DNA of 64,000 bases from Jidongwangia harbinensis (GTDB lineage Bacteria > Actinomycetota > Actinomycetes > Mycobacteriales > Micromonosporaceae). The position numbers and the translations under genes are program-made. This document shows positions 23,346-32,287 of the stretch, piece by piece (within the stretch, counting starts at the first letter, position 1; every line of letters begins with the position of its first letter). Location of the stretch: the NCBI RefSeq assembly GCF_020216025.1, contig NZ_JAIWNC010000002.1, forward strand, positions 434,001 through 498,000. Direction: 5' to 3'. The notes below the pieces were generated by a model. The model saw only the letters and a list, made by a program, of their open reading frames with translations, did no database searches and was not told where the DNA came from.

Positions 23346-24887
23346 TCACCGGGTCGGCCGGCGGCGGCCCGCGAGGACATGGACGAACAGGATCGCCATG
23401 ACGCCGACTCCGGCCCACATGGCCTGGCGCCAGCCGTCCACGAAGGACTCCTGGGCGGCCCGGATCAGCGCGGGGGACGCGGCGCCGGCCTGGTCCGCAC
23501 CGGCCAGGGCGTTGGCGATGCCGTCGCGGGCGGCGTCGGCGCTGCCGGCCGGAACCCCGTCGAGGCGGTCGTCGACGGCGCTGCGGTAGCCGGCGGACAG
23601 GACGGCGCCGAGCAGCGCCACGCCGAGGGCGGTGCCGAACTCGCGGGTGACGTCGTTGAGTGCGGACGCCACACCCTGCCGGTCGCGCGGCAACGCGGAG
23701 GTGATGGCCTCGGTGGCCGGCGTCATCGTCAGGCCCATGCCCAGCCCCATGGCGAGCATGCCGGGCAGCACCGACCGGTAGCCGCCGTCGACGGAGACGA
23801 AGCTGGCCATCAGCGCCAGGCCGGCACCGCCGAGGAGGATCCCGGACGTCATGGTCGCGCGGCCGCCGGCCCGCGCGGCCACCCGGGGAGCGAGGCCGGA
23901 GGCGACCATCATCAGCAGCGCCATCGGCATGAGGGCGAGCGTGGAGCGCAGGCCGGACCACCCGAGCACCGCCTGGAAGTAGGGGAAGAGCACCACGAAG
24001 ATCCCCGCCAGCACGCCGAAGACGGCCAGCAGCGCCACCGACCCGTCGGCCAGGCCGCGCTCCCGGAACAGCCGGACGTCGAGCAGGGGAGCCGGGCGGC
24101 GGAGTTCCCACGCCACGAAGGCGGCCGTACCGACGACCCCGGCCAGCAGGCTGACCAGCGTCACCGGGGCGGACCAGCCCCGCACCGGGCCCTCGTGCAG
24201 TACGACGATGAAGCCCACCGCGCCGACCACGGACGCCAGCGAACCGACGGTGTCGTACCCGTGCGCCGACTCCTCGCGCGAGTCGGGCACCGACCGCAGC
24301 GCCATGACGACGGCCACCGCGACCAGCGCCACCGGCAGCACGAACAGCCACCGCCAGCTGGCCAGGTCGACCAGGACCGCGGACAGGAACATGCCCAGGA
24401 TGCCGCCACCGCCGGCCACGCCGGTCCAGACGCCGATGGCCCGGGAGCGTTCCTCGTCCGGGAACGTCGAGGTGATCACGGCCAGGGTGACCGGCATGAT
24501 CATGGCCGCGCCCACGCCACCGACGAGACGGGCCGCGAGCAGGACGCCGGACGACGTGGCGAGACCGGCCGCCGTGCTGGCCGCGGCGAAGACCACCAGG
24601 CCGGTGAGCAGCACCGGCCGGCGGCCCCACCGGTCGCCGAGCGCGCCGAGCGGCAGGAGCAGCGCGGCCAGGGTGATGGTGTAGACGTTGATGATCCACA
24701 GCACGGTGCTCTGCGAGGCGTCGAACGCGACGGCGATCTCCTGCTGGGCGACGTTCAGCCCGGAGACCGAGGCGATCACCGCCATCAGGGCGACGCACAC
24801 CGCGACCAGGATCGCGCGCCGGCGGCGCGGGTCCTGGACCGTCGTGCCGGCGGTGCGCACCTGCGAGGGAAAACCGGGGGAGGTCAC
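23346..24887 (-). CDS. DHA2-type MFS multidrug exporter (14 helices)
   Basis: A 513-residue drug:proton antiporter of the DHA2 (14-helix, EmrB/QacA) group. Family marks: SGLNVAQQEIAVAF in helix 1, LGALGDRWGRRPVLL in loop 2-3, RLVGGVGAAMIMPVTLAVI in helix 4-5 (motif C region) and SALPRDRQGVASALNDVTREFGTALGVAL in the C-terminal half. GTG at 24887 is chosen because AAAGGA lies seven bases upstream. It is divergent from an XRE-cupin regulator with 120 bases between. The drug cannot be inferred. Confidence 0.92.
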   Translation of the reverse strand: MTSPGFPSQVRTAGTTVQDPRRRRAILVAVCVALMAVIASVSGLNVAQQEIAVAFDASQSTVLWIINVYTITLAALLLPLGALGDRWGRRPVLLTGLVVFAAASTAAGLATSSGVLLAARLVGGVGAAMIMPVTLAVITSTFPDEERSRAIGVWTGVAGGGGILGMFLSAVLVDLASWRWLFVLPVALVAVAVVMALRSVPDSREESAHGYDTVGSLASVVGAVGFIVVLHEGPVRGWSAPVTLVSLLAGVVGTAAFVAWELRRPAPLLDVRLFRERGLADGSVALLAVFGVLAGIFVVLFPYFQAVLGWSGLRSTLALMPMALLMMVASGLAPRVAARAGGRATMTSGILLGGAGLALMASFVSVDGGYRSVLPGMLAMGLGMGLTMTPATEAITSALPRDRQGVASALNDVTREFGTALGVALLGAVLSAGYRSAVDDRLDGVPAGSADAARDGIANALAGADQAGAASPALIRAAQESFVDGWRQAMWAGVGVMAILFVHVLAGRRRPTR

Positions 24888-25007
24888 GTGCGGTTCCTTT
24901 CGGATCGGCCATGGGGTACGCGCGCCGGAACCGGCCGTCCCCGCCGCCGACTGTGAACGGGCCCCGGCCGATGCGCAAAGCTTCTTGCCGAATGGAAATA
25001 TGGGGGG

Positions 25008-25601
25008 ATGGACGAGGAAGTGGAACGCACTCTCGACGCGGTCGGGCACCGGCTGAAGCTCCTGCGGCAGCGTCGCGACATCACGCTCGCCGACCTGGCC
25101 GCGGAGACCGGCCTCTCGGCCAGCACGCTGTCCCGGCTCGAGGCGGGCGTGCGCCGGCCCACGCTGGAACAGCTCCTTCCGCTCGCCCGCGCCTACGGCG
25201 TCACCCTGGACGAACTCGTCGGCGCCCCGCCGACCGGCGACCCGCGGATCAACCTACGACCCATCGCCTGCGGCGACGGATCGATCATCCTGCCCCTGAC
25301 CCGGCGGCCCGGAGGCATCCAGGCGTACAAGTTCGTCCTGCCGGCCGGCGCCGGCGACCGCGAGCCGGAGCTGCGCACGCACGAGGGCTACGACTGGGTC
25401 TACGTCCTCAACGGCACGCTGCGCCTGGTCCTCGGCGAGCACAACCTGACGCTCGGACCAGGGGAGGCCGCGGAGTTCGACACCCGTACCCCGCACTGGT
25501 TCGGCGCCGCCGGTTCCGGTCCCGTGGAGTACCTCAGCCTGATCGGCAAGCAGGGCGAACGCGCCCACGTCCGCGCCGCACCGAAGGGCCGCCCGGCCTG
25601 A
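25008..25601 (+). CDS. XRE-family regulator with C-terminal cupin
   Basis: A 197-residue regulator. An XRE helix-turn-helix fills residues 12-66 (LKLLRQRRDITLADLAAETGLSASTLSRLE within it), and a cupin_2 barrel fills about 105-185 (THEGYDWVYVLNGTLRLVLG, then PHWFGA), with histidine and glutamate positions fit for a metal or small ligand. The ATG follows a run of six Gs. Such XRE-cupin proteins repress transport or catabolic genes; the divergent DHA2 exporter is the obvious candidate. It converges on the kinase-fold gene 63 bases away, with a GC-rich hairpin between. Confidence 0.9.
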   Translation: MDEEVERTLDAVGHRLKLLRQRRDITLADLAAETGLSASTLSRLEAGVRRPTLEQLLPLARAYGVTLDELVGAPPTGDPRINLRPIACGDGSIILPLTRRPGGIQAYKFVLPAGAGDREPELRTHEGYDWVYVLNGTLRLVLGEHNLTLGPGEAAEFDTRTPHWFGAAGSGPVEYLSLIGKQGERAHVRAAPKGRPA

Positions 25602-25617
25602 TCCGGCTGCCCGCCCG

Positions 25618-25644
25618 CCCGCCCGGCCTGGTCCGGCCGGCGGG
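25618..25644. terminator. GC-rich hairpin between converging genes
   Basis: CCGG/CCGG-type arms (six base pairs closing a six-base loop, then a one-base bulge and four more pairs) lie 17 bases after the XRE-cupin stop. There is no T-run, as is usual for high-GC actinomycete terminators. It could serve both converging genes. Confidence 0.4.
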
Positions 25645-25680
25645 TCAGCCGGGTCAGCCCGGGTCAGCCCGGGTCGGCCG
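25642..25680. repeat. Tandem GGGTCAGCCC repeat (four units of 9-10 bases)
   Basis: GGGTCAGCC, GGGTCAGCCC, GGGTCAGCCC and GGGTCGGCCG follow each other without spacing. On the minus strand each unit carries a TGA, and the second whole unit supplies the stop codon of the kinase-fold gene. Because the units are mostly 10 bases long, TGA appears in successive frames. The copy number could vary by slippage. Confidence 0.7.
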
Positions 25681-26568
25681 GGCCGGCCTTCCGGGTCAGG
25701 AGGGCGGATTGCCGGCCCAGGTGGGCCAGCTGCCAGCGCAGATCCGGCGCCGGGCCGCAGGGCCGGCCGGGACGGCCGTAGTACCTGGCCAGAACGTCCC
25801 GGACGCCGAGGAACAGCCACGCCCGGAACGTCGGCCGCACGAGGTGCCACTCCAGATCGGACAGTGCGCGCACCTCGTCGTAGCCGCGGAGCACGTCGTC
25901 CTGGTACCCGCGCCAGGACAACGCGAAGTCGGCCACCTGGAACGTGTGGTGGGTGGCCTCGAAGTCCACCACGCCGGTCAGCCGGCCGTCGTCGTACAGC
26001 AGGTTCCAGGGTGTGAAGTCGCCGTGGATGACGCTGCGCGGCGCGGCCGGATCGGCGTGGTCGGCGAACCACTGCGCGGTCGTCTCCCGGACCGACCGCA
26101 GCACGGTGCCCTCGTCCGGGCGGACCGCCTCGTGCGCCCGCAGCCATCGGTCCAGTTCCGGGTCGGCCACCACGTCCGCGGGGGAGCGGAACCCGTCCCG
26201 CTGATCGGTGATGCCGGTGGCCAGCGCGTCCGCGTGCAGCTCGGCGAGCAACCGTCCGCGGGCCCGCTGCTCGGCGGGCCGGCCCCGGTCGCCCGGCCCG
26301 GTCGGGCTGCCGGGCAGCCGGCGGAACAGCACCCAGGTGCCGCCCGCACCGGTCAGCGGCTCCTCGGCCGGTTCCGGGGTGGGCCAGCCCCGGGCGCGCA
26401 GCGCGGCGGCGACCCGCAGCGTGTACCGCCAGCCCGGAAACGTCACGGGGTCCAGGTGCTTCACCACGAACGCCGCGTCGCCGCGGGTCGCCGCCCAGGT
26501 GCCGCTCGGCCGGTCGCCCAGCACCGGGCCGGGGACGAGCCGCCACCGCGCGCACACGTCCGGGTCGA

Positions 26569-26572
<4 letters not shown>
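25664..26572 (-). CDS. APH-like phosphotransferase (kinase fold), last gene of the potassium operon
   Basis: A 302-residue protein of the aminoglycoside/choline kinase superfamily. The Brenner-type catalytic loop HGDFTPWNLLYD (catalytic Asp, metal-binding Asn) and the metal site VVDFEATHH are intact; the N-terminal lobe has FVVKHLD with the ATP lysine. Nothing marks it as an antibiotic-resistance enzyme; the family also phosphorylates small metabolites. Start is GTG at 26572, overlapping the stop of the response regulator gene by four bases (GTGA), so it is the distal gene of the operon KimA-like importer, KdpD-like kinase, KdpE. Its presence there is odd. The stop lies in a tandem GGGTCAGCCC repeat. 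Confidence 0.8.
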
Positions 26573-27272
<700 letters not shown>

Positions 27273-27276
<4 letters not shown>

Positions 27277-28685
27277 GGTGCACCCGGCCCGGTGGCCGCC
27301 AGCGGCAGCGTGATCGTCATGGTCAGTCCGCCGTCCGGGGTCCGGCCGGGGGTCAGCGTGCCGCCCTGGGCCTCGGTGAACCCCTTCGCGATCGCCAGGC
27401 CGAGGCCGAGGCCGCCGCGGTGGTGGTCGTCGAGGCGCTGGAACGGTGCGAACGCCCGGTCCTGGTCGTCCTCGGCGAGCCCGGGGCCGTGGTCGATGAT
27501 GTGCAGCCGCAGGTGGTCCCGGCCGGCGCGGCCGGCCAGCCGCACCGGCCGGCCCGGAGGGCTCGCGGCGCAGGCGTTGGACAGCAGGTTCGCCACCACC
27601 CGCTCCAGCAGTCCCGGGTCGGCCAGGGCCCAGGGCAGGTCGTCGGGCACGTCGACCTCGACCGCCGTGCCGCGCGTGTCGGTGGTCAGCACGGCGCGGG
27701 CGACGACCGCGTCCAGGGCGGTCGGACCGGGGTGCACCGACAGCACGCCGGCCTGCAGGCGGCTCAGGGACAGCAGGTTGTCCACGACGGTGGTCAGCCG
27801 GTCGGTGGACTCCTCGACGGTGGCCAGCAGCTCGGCGCGGTCACCGGGGCTGAAGTCGACGTCGGACTGGCGCAGGCTGGACACGGCGGCCTTGATCCCG
27901 GCCAGCGGGGTGCGCAGGTCGTGGCCGACCGCGCCGAGCAGCGCGGCGCGGACCCGGTCGATGTGCGCCAGCTCGGCGGCCCGGGCGGCCTCGCCGGCCA
28001 GGCGGTGCGTCTGCCAGGTGCGTCCCGCGGCGGTGGCCAGCCGGGCCAGGGCGCGCCGGTCCTCCGCGAACAGGTGTGGTCCCCAGCCGAGCAGCCGGGA
28101 TCCGCCGCCCGCCGCGACCGACAGGACCGGATCACCCTGCGGCGGCGGCCCGATCCGTTCGACGGTGCGGCCGTTGTCGGTGAGCGCGACGGTGCTCATC
28201 CGGTACGTGGTGCGGACCTGCTGCAGCAGACGGGTCAGCGATGCCTGCTCGATGGGCTGGGCGCTGGCCGTGGCCAGCAGTGCCGCCTCGGCGTCGCGGC
28301 GCTCGGCGGTGGCGCGGTGCCGGGCGGCGAGGTCGACGGCGACGCTGAGCGCGACGGCCACCCCGACGTAGACGGCGAGCACGACGACGTCGTCGCCGGT
28401 CGCCACCACGAAGCTCCGGTACGGGGGTACGAAGAAGTAATTGACGAGCAGGTCCGCGACCACCGCCGCGGTCACCGCCGGTACCCAGCCGCCCGCCGCG
28501 GCTGCCGCCAGCACCGGCACCAGGAACAGCAGCACCAAGCTGGCCAGGGACAGGTGACCGCGGGCCGGTGCCAGCACGGCGGTCGCGGCCACCGGGCCGA
28601 TGGTCGCCGCCACCAGCCCGGCCGCGGTACGCCGCACTGGGCCGAAGCGCCGGCCGGCCGGCCCGGCCGTGGTCGAGATCCCCAT
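27273..28685 (-). CDS. Short KdpD-like sensor kinase lacking the N-terminal KdpD/Usp domains
   Basis: A 470-residue kinase. It begins with the four-helix DUF4118 membrane domain of KdpD (residues about 20-120, including VNYFFVPPYRSF), then a GAF-like linker, a dimerisation helix with His255 in GAVGHDLRTPLAGI and a full ATPase domain (NLLSNACAA, DHGPGLAEDD, GGLGLGLAIAKG). Full KdpD is about 850-890 residues with an N-terminal KdpD domain carrying a Walker motif and a Usp domain, sites where c-di-AMP and potassium signals act; both are missing. It follows the importer gene by 25 bases. The truncation is natural-looking since the start is clean. It probably senses potassium or turgor through the membrane part. 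Confidence 0.9.
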
Positions 28686-28710
28686 GTCGATCAGGTCTAC
28701 CCGATCGTGG

Positions 28711-30678
28711 CTACGGTTGGCGCCGACCGGCCGGAACCGGCTGCGGGTCGCCGGGCGGCCGGTGGCTGGACGCCAGCTGCCACGGCACGCTGACCACCAT
28801 GACCCGGCGCTGGAACAGCAGGCGCGCCTTGAGCCGCAGGGCGCTCTGGTTGTGCAGCAGTTGCTCCCACCAGCGGCCCACCACGTACTCGGGGATGTAG
28901 ACCACCACCAGGGCGCCGGGGTCCTCGGCGCGGAGCCGCGCGACGTGGTCCAGCACCGGACCGGTGATCTCCCGGTACGGCGACTCCAGGACCGTCAGCG
29001 GCACCGGCAGGCCCCGGTCCTCCCAGTGCTGCCGCAGGCGTACCGCCTCCTCGCGGTTGATCTCCACGGTCAGTGCGGTCAGCGTGTCCGGCCGGGTGGC
29101 CCGGGCGTACGCCAGCGCCTGCAGCGTGGGCCGGTGCACCCGGGACACGAGCACCACCGCGTGCACCCGGGCCGGCATCACCACTCCGCCCGGCTCGGGT
29201 TCCAGCTCGGCGCCGAACCGGTCGTAGTGGCCACGGACCGCCCGCATCAGCACGAACAACGCCGGCACCGCGATCACCACCAGGTAGGCGCCGTGGGTGA
29301 ACTTCGTGACCAGCACGATCACCAGCACCAGTCCGGTGAGCGCGCAGCCCAGCGCGTTGATCGCCCGGGAACGGTGCAGCTGTCGCCGTACCCTCGGGTC
29401 CTTCTCGCCCGCCAGGGCCCGGTTCCAGTGCCGCACCATGCCGGCCTGGCTGAGCGTGAAGGACGTGAAGACGCCGAGGATGTAGAGCTGGATCAGCCTG
29501 GTCACCGACCCGTCGAACGCCCAGATCAGGCCGGCGGCGACCACCGCCAGCACGATGATGCCGTTCGAGAACGCCAGCCGGTCGCCGCGGGTGTGCAGCT
29601 GGCGCGGCAGGTACCGGTCCTGCGCCAGAATCGAGGCCAGCAGCGGGAAACCGTTGAACGCGGTGTTCGCCGCCAGGATCAGGATCAGCGCGGTCAGGGC
29701 CTGGATCGCGAAGAATCCGGCGCTGCCGTCGCCGAACACCGCCGCGGCCACCTGCGCGATCACGGTGCGCTGCGGGTCGGCCGCGCAGTCACCGGGGAAA
29801 CCGATCAGGTCGCAGGTGTGCTCGGCGACCCGCACCCGGGTGATCAGGGCCAGGGCGGTGATCCCGGCGAACAGGGTGATCGCGGTGGCGCCCATCGCCA
29901 GCATCGTGCGCGCGGCGTTGGCGGCCTTCGGCGGCCGGAACGCCGGAACGCCGTTGGAGATGGCCTCCACGCCGGTCAGTGCGGTGCAGCCGGACGCGAA
30001 CGCCCGCAAGGTCAGCAACGCCAGCGCCAGCCCGGTCAGCCCGACCTGCTCGGGGCGCACCTGCCACCCCGCCGACTCGGCGACCGGGGCGTCACCGGCC
30101 ACCGCCCGGCCCAATCCGACCGCCACCATCACCAGGACCCCGGAGATGAAGAGGTACGTCGGCCAGGCGAACGTGGTGCCCGATTCGCGAACGCCGCGCA
30201 GGTTCATCGCGGTCAGCACCGCCACGAACGCCACGTTGATCAGCACCCGGTGCGGTTGCCACGACGGCACCGCGGAGATGATGTTGTCGACACCGGCGGC
30301 CACCGACACCGCCACCGTCATCACGTAGTCCACCATCAGCGCCGCGGCGACCACCAGACCGGCCGGCCGGCCCAGATTGCGCGACGCCACCTCGTAGGAG
30401 CCGCCGCCACTCGGATACGCCCGGACCACCTGCCGGTAGGAGGCCACCACCACCGCCAGCAGTACCACCACGGCCAGGGCCACCCACGGCGCCAGGTACA
30501 GGTACGCCAGCCCGCCCAGCGTCAGCACCAGCAGGATCTCCTGGGTGGCATAGGCCACCGAGGACAACGGGTCGGAGGCGAAGACCGGCAGCGCCAGCCG
30601 TTTCGGCAACAACGTCTCGCCCAGGCGGTCACTACGCAGCGGGCGCCCCACCAGGAGGCGTTTCACGGAGGTCGGCAC
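28711..30678 (-). CDS. KimA/YdaO-like potassium importer (APC/KUP superfamily)
   Basis: A 655-residue membrane transporter with twelve helices (residues about 20-450) and a cytoplasmic tail of about 190 residues. From memory it follows Bacillus subtilis KimA (YdaO, 607 residues) along its length: VKRLLVGRPLRSD, DPLSSVAYATQEIL, YPSGGGSYEVA, LVDYVMTVAVSVAAGVDNI, CTALTGVEAISNGVPAF, ANTAFNGFPLLASILAQDRYLPRQ, LHNQSALRLK. KimA is a high-affinity K+/H+ symporter whose tail is blocked by c-di-AMP. Generic pipelines call such proteins amino-acid permeases. Coupling to KdpD/KdpE supports potassium. I chose GTG at 30678, where the KimA alignment begins; GTG at 30744 would put the phased repeats inside the gene. 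Confidence 0.82.
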   Translation of the reverse strand: MPTSVKRLLVGRPLRSDRLGETLLPKRLALPVFASDPLSSVAYATQEILLVLTLGGLAYLYLAPWVALAVVVLLAVVVASYRQVVRAYPSGGGSYEVASRNLGRPAGLVVAAALMVDYVMTVAVSVAAGVDNIISAVPSWQPHRVLINVAFVAVLTAMNLRGVRESGTTFAWPTYLFISGVLVMVAVGLGRAVAGDAPVAESAGWQVRPEQVGLTGLALALLTLRAFASGCTALTGVEAISNGVPAFRPPKAANAARTMLAMGATAITLFAGITALALITRVRVAEHTCDLIGFPGDCAADPQRTVIAQVAAAVFGDGSAGFFAIQALTALILILAANTAFNGFPLLASILAQDRYLPRQLHTRGDRLAFSNGIIVLAVVAAGLIWAFDGSVTRLIQLYILGVFTSFTLSQAGMVRHWNRALAGEKDPRVRRQLHRSRAINALGCALTGLVLVIVLVTKFTHGAYLVVIAVPALFVLMRAVRGHYDRFGAELEPEPGGVVMPARVHAVVLVSRVHRPTLQALAYARATRPDTLTALTVEINREEAVRLRQHWEDRGLPVPLTVLESPYREITGPVLDHVARLRAEDPGALVVVYIPEYVVGRWWEQLLHNQSALRLKARLLFQRRVMVVSVPWQLASSHRPPGDPQPVPAGRRQP

Positions 30679-30714
30679 CCGCCCAGTGAAGGCCGCGGCG
30701 GCGCCGGTGCCGGA

Positions 30715-30767
30715 GATCTTGACGCGTTCTTGACGCCCGGCCACCAGATCTTGACGGGACCTTGCCG
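30715..30767. promoter_or_regulatory. Two pairs of 11-bp direct repeats upstream of the KimA-like gene
   Basis: GATCTTGACG at 30715, GTTCTTGACG at 30726, GATCTTGACG at 30747 and a two-mismatch GACCTTGCCG at 30758 (plus-strand reading) give steps of 11, 21 and 11 bases. Each pair has the layout of a PhoB/KdpE-type box, and the pairs are 32 bases, three helical turns, apart. The likely ligand is the KdpE-like regulator of the same operon. No clear -10 could be picked. Confidence 0.6.
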
Positions 30768-30798
30768 GCCCGGCGGGATGCCACCTGCGGACGCGCGG

Positions 30799-31137
30799 TC
30801 AGGCGTACTGCCGGACCAGGCCGGCCAGGATGTCGCGGGTGCGGTGCAGACAGCTGATCTGATCCTCGACCCTGGCCAGTTCACCGCGCAGCCGCTCGGC
30901 GAGCCAGGGCGTGCGGATCGCCTCCTCGGTGATGCACGGCAGCACGTCGTGGATGGTGCTGCTGGACAGGCCGGCGGCCAGCAGGGACTGGATCAGTCGC
31001 ACCCGCTCGACCGCGGACGGCGGGTAGCGCCGCTGCCCGCCGGTGGTGCGCTCGCTCACCAGCAGGCCCTGTTGTTCGTAGTAGCGCAGCGATCGCGCGC
31101 TCGCCCCGGTCGCCGCGACCAGGTCGCCGATCCGCAT
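30799..31137 (-). CDS. MerR-family regulator
   Basis: A 112-residue one-component regulator. The MerR helix-turn-helix is at the N-terminus (MRIGDLVAATGASARSLRYYEQQGLL in two parts, then RRYPPSAVERV), followed by a single dimerisation helix and a short tail with Cys72 and Cys102. The cysteines are not in the arrangement of mercury or redox sensors, so the ligand is open. GAAGGAGA lies five bases before the ATG. It is divergent from an old-yellow-enzyme gene, and the 60-base gap has a long dyad of the type MerR proteins bind. The pair is very likely regulator and target. Confidence 0.9.
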   Translation of the reverse strand: MRIGDLVAATGASARSLRYYEQQGLLVSERTTGGQRRYPPSAVERVRLIQSLLAAGLSSSTIHDVLPCITEEAIRTPWLAERLRGELARVEDQISCLHRTRDILAGLVRQYA

Positions 31138-31158
31138 GGGGTCTCCTTCGTCACAGGG

Positions 31159-31182
31159 CTTGAACCTGACATATGTGTCAAG
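31159..31182. promoter_or_regulatory. CTTGA-N14-TCAAG dyad, probable MerR operator
   Basis: Perfect five-base arms CTTGA (31159-31163) and TCAAG (31178-31182) span the divergent promoter between the MerR and old-yellow-enzyme genes. TTGAAC at 31160 can serve as the -35 for the enzyme gene, with CTAGCG near 31185 at the long 19-20-base spacing typical of MerR-controlled promoters. Transcription would start at or near the ATG at 31198. Confidence 0.6.
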
Positions 31183-31197
31183 TTCTAGCGTGGGGTC

Positions 31198-32262
31198 ATG
31201 ACCGAGACAAGCACTCTGCTGAGCCCGCTGCTCCGGCCCACCACCCTGGCCGGGGTGCCGTTGACGAGCCGGTTCGTGATGGCCGCGATGACGCGTTCGC
31301 GGTCGCCGGGTGGGGTGCCGACGCCGGAGGTGGCGGCCTACTACCGGCGCCGGGCCGAGAACGGCATCGGTCTGATTGTCACCGAGGGCGTGCTCGTCGG
31401 CCACCCGAGCGCGGGCCACGAGACGGCCGTGCCCCGGATGACCGCGGGCCCGGCGGAGCGGGGATGGCGGCGGGTGACCGGCGAGGTGCACGCCGCGGAC
31501 GGCCGGATTGCCGCGCAGCTCTGGCATGTCGGCAGCGCTCGCGAGGCGGTGGACGGCATCGCCGCCTGGACCCCGTCGGGCGTTCCCCGGGGCACCCACG
31601 CGATGACGCTCGCGGACATCGACGTCCTGCTCGCCGCGTACGCCGACGCCGCGCGGGTGGCGGTGCGCGCGGGCTTCGACGCGGTGGAGATCCACGCCGC
31701 GCACGGCTATCTGCTCGACGAGTTCCTCTGGCCGCACACCAACCGCCGCACCGACCGGTACGGCGGCTCCCCGGCCGCCCGGGCCGCCTTCCCGGCGGAG
31801 GTGGTCCGGGCGGTCCGGGCCGCGATTCCCGCGGGGATGCCGATCATCGTGCGGTTCTCGCAGTTCAAGGAGCGCGACTACGCCGCCCGGATCGCCGAGT
31901 CACCCGCCGAGCTGGCGGTGCTCCTCGGCGCCCTGGCGGAGGCGGGTGCCGACGCGCTGCACGCCTCCCAGCGGCACTTCGCCGATCCGGCGTTCCCGGG
32001 CTCGCCGCGCAACCTGGCCGGCTGGGCGCGCCACCTCACCGGCCTGCCCGCCATCACGGTCGGCTCGGTCGGACTGACCCGCGACTTCCTCGGGTCGCCG
32101 ATGCTGCGCACCCTGGTCGAGCGTCTCGACGCCGGAGACTTCGACCTGGTCGCGCTGGGGCGTGTCCTGCTCGGCAATCCGGCCTGGGTGAGGCTGGCCG
32201 CGGCGGGCCGTCTCGACGAGATCCGCGACTACCGCAAGTCCGACGAGGACACCTACTTCTAG
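31198..32262 (+). CDS. Old yellow enzyme family ene-reductase
   Basis: A 354-residue FMN-dependent NAD(P)H oxidoreductase of the old-yellow-enzyme family, which reduces activated C=C bonds of enones, nitroalkenes or quinones. Landmarks: RFVMAAMTRSRS (N-terminal FMN loop), LIVTEGV, AQLWHVGSAR (His of the FMN contact), FDAVEIHAAHGYLLDEFLWPHTNRRTDRYGG across the core, and DLVALGRVLLGNPAWV at the C-terminus. Length is usual. The substrate pair that binds the carbonyl (HAAH in EIHAAHGYL and the earlier WHVG) is intact. Divergent from the MerR regulator; induced by electrophiles in many bacteria, so a detoxifying role is a reasonable inference. Confidence 0.93.
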   Translation: MTETSTLLSPLLRPTTLAGVPLTSRFVMAAMTRSRSPGGVPTPEVAAYYRRRAENGIGLIVTEGVLVGHPSAGHETAVPRMTAGPAERGWRRVTGEVHAADGRIAAQLWHVGSAREAVDGIAAWTPSGVPRGTHAMTLADIDVLLAAYADAARVAVRAGFDAVEIHAAHGYLLDEFLWPHTNRRTDRYGGSPAARAAFPAEVVRAVRAAIPAGMPIIVRFSQFKERDYAARIAESPAELAVLLGALAEAGADALHASQRHFADPAFPGSPRNLAGWARHLTGLPAITVGSVGLTRDFLGSPMLRTLVERLDAGDFDLVALGRVLLGNPAWVRLAAAGRLDEIRDYRKSDEDTYF

Positions 32263-32287
32263 GCGGCTGTTCCGGCCCGCCGGACCG

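Noticed and set aside
28711..30678. Calling the KimA-like protein an amino-acid permease
   Set aside because: Full-length similarity in memory to KimA, a cytoplasmic tail and the KdpDE context favour potassium.
30679..30798. c-di-AMP (ydaO-type) riboswitch before the KimA-like gene
   Set aside because: Only 120 bases separate it from the MerR stop, and I could not find the conserved core; phased repeats explain the region better.
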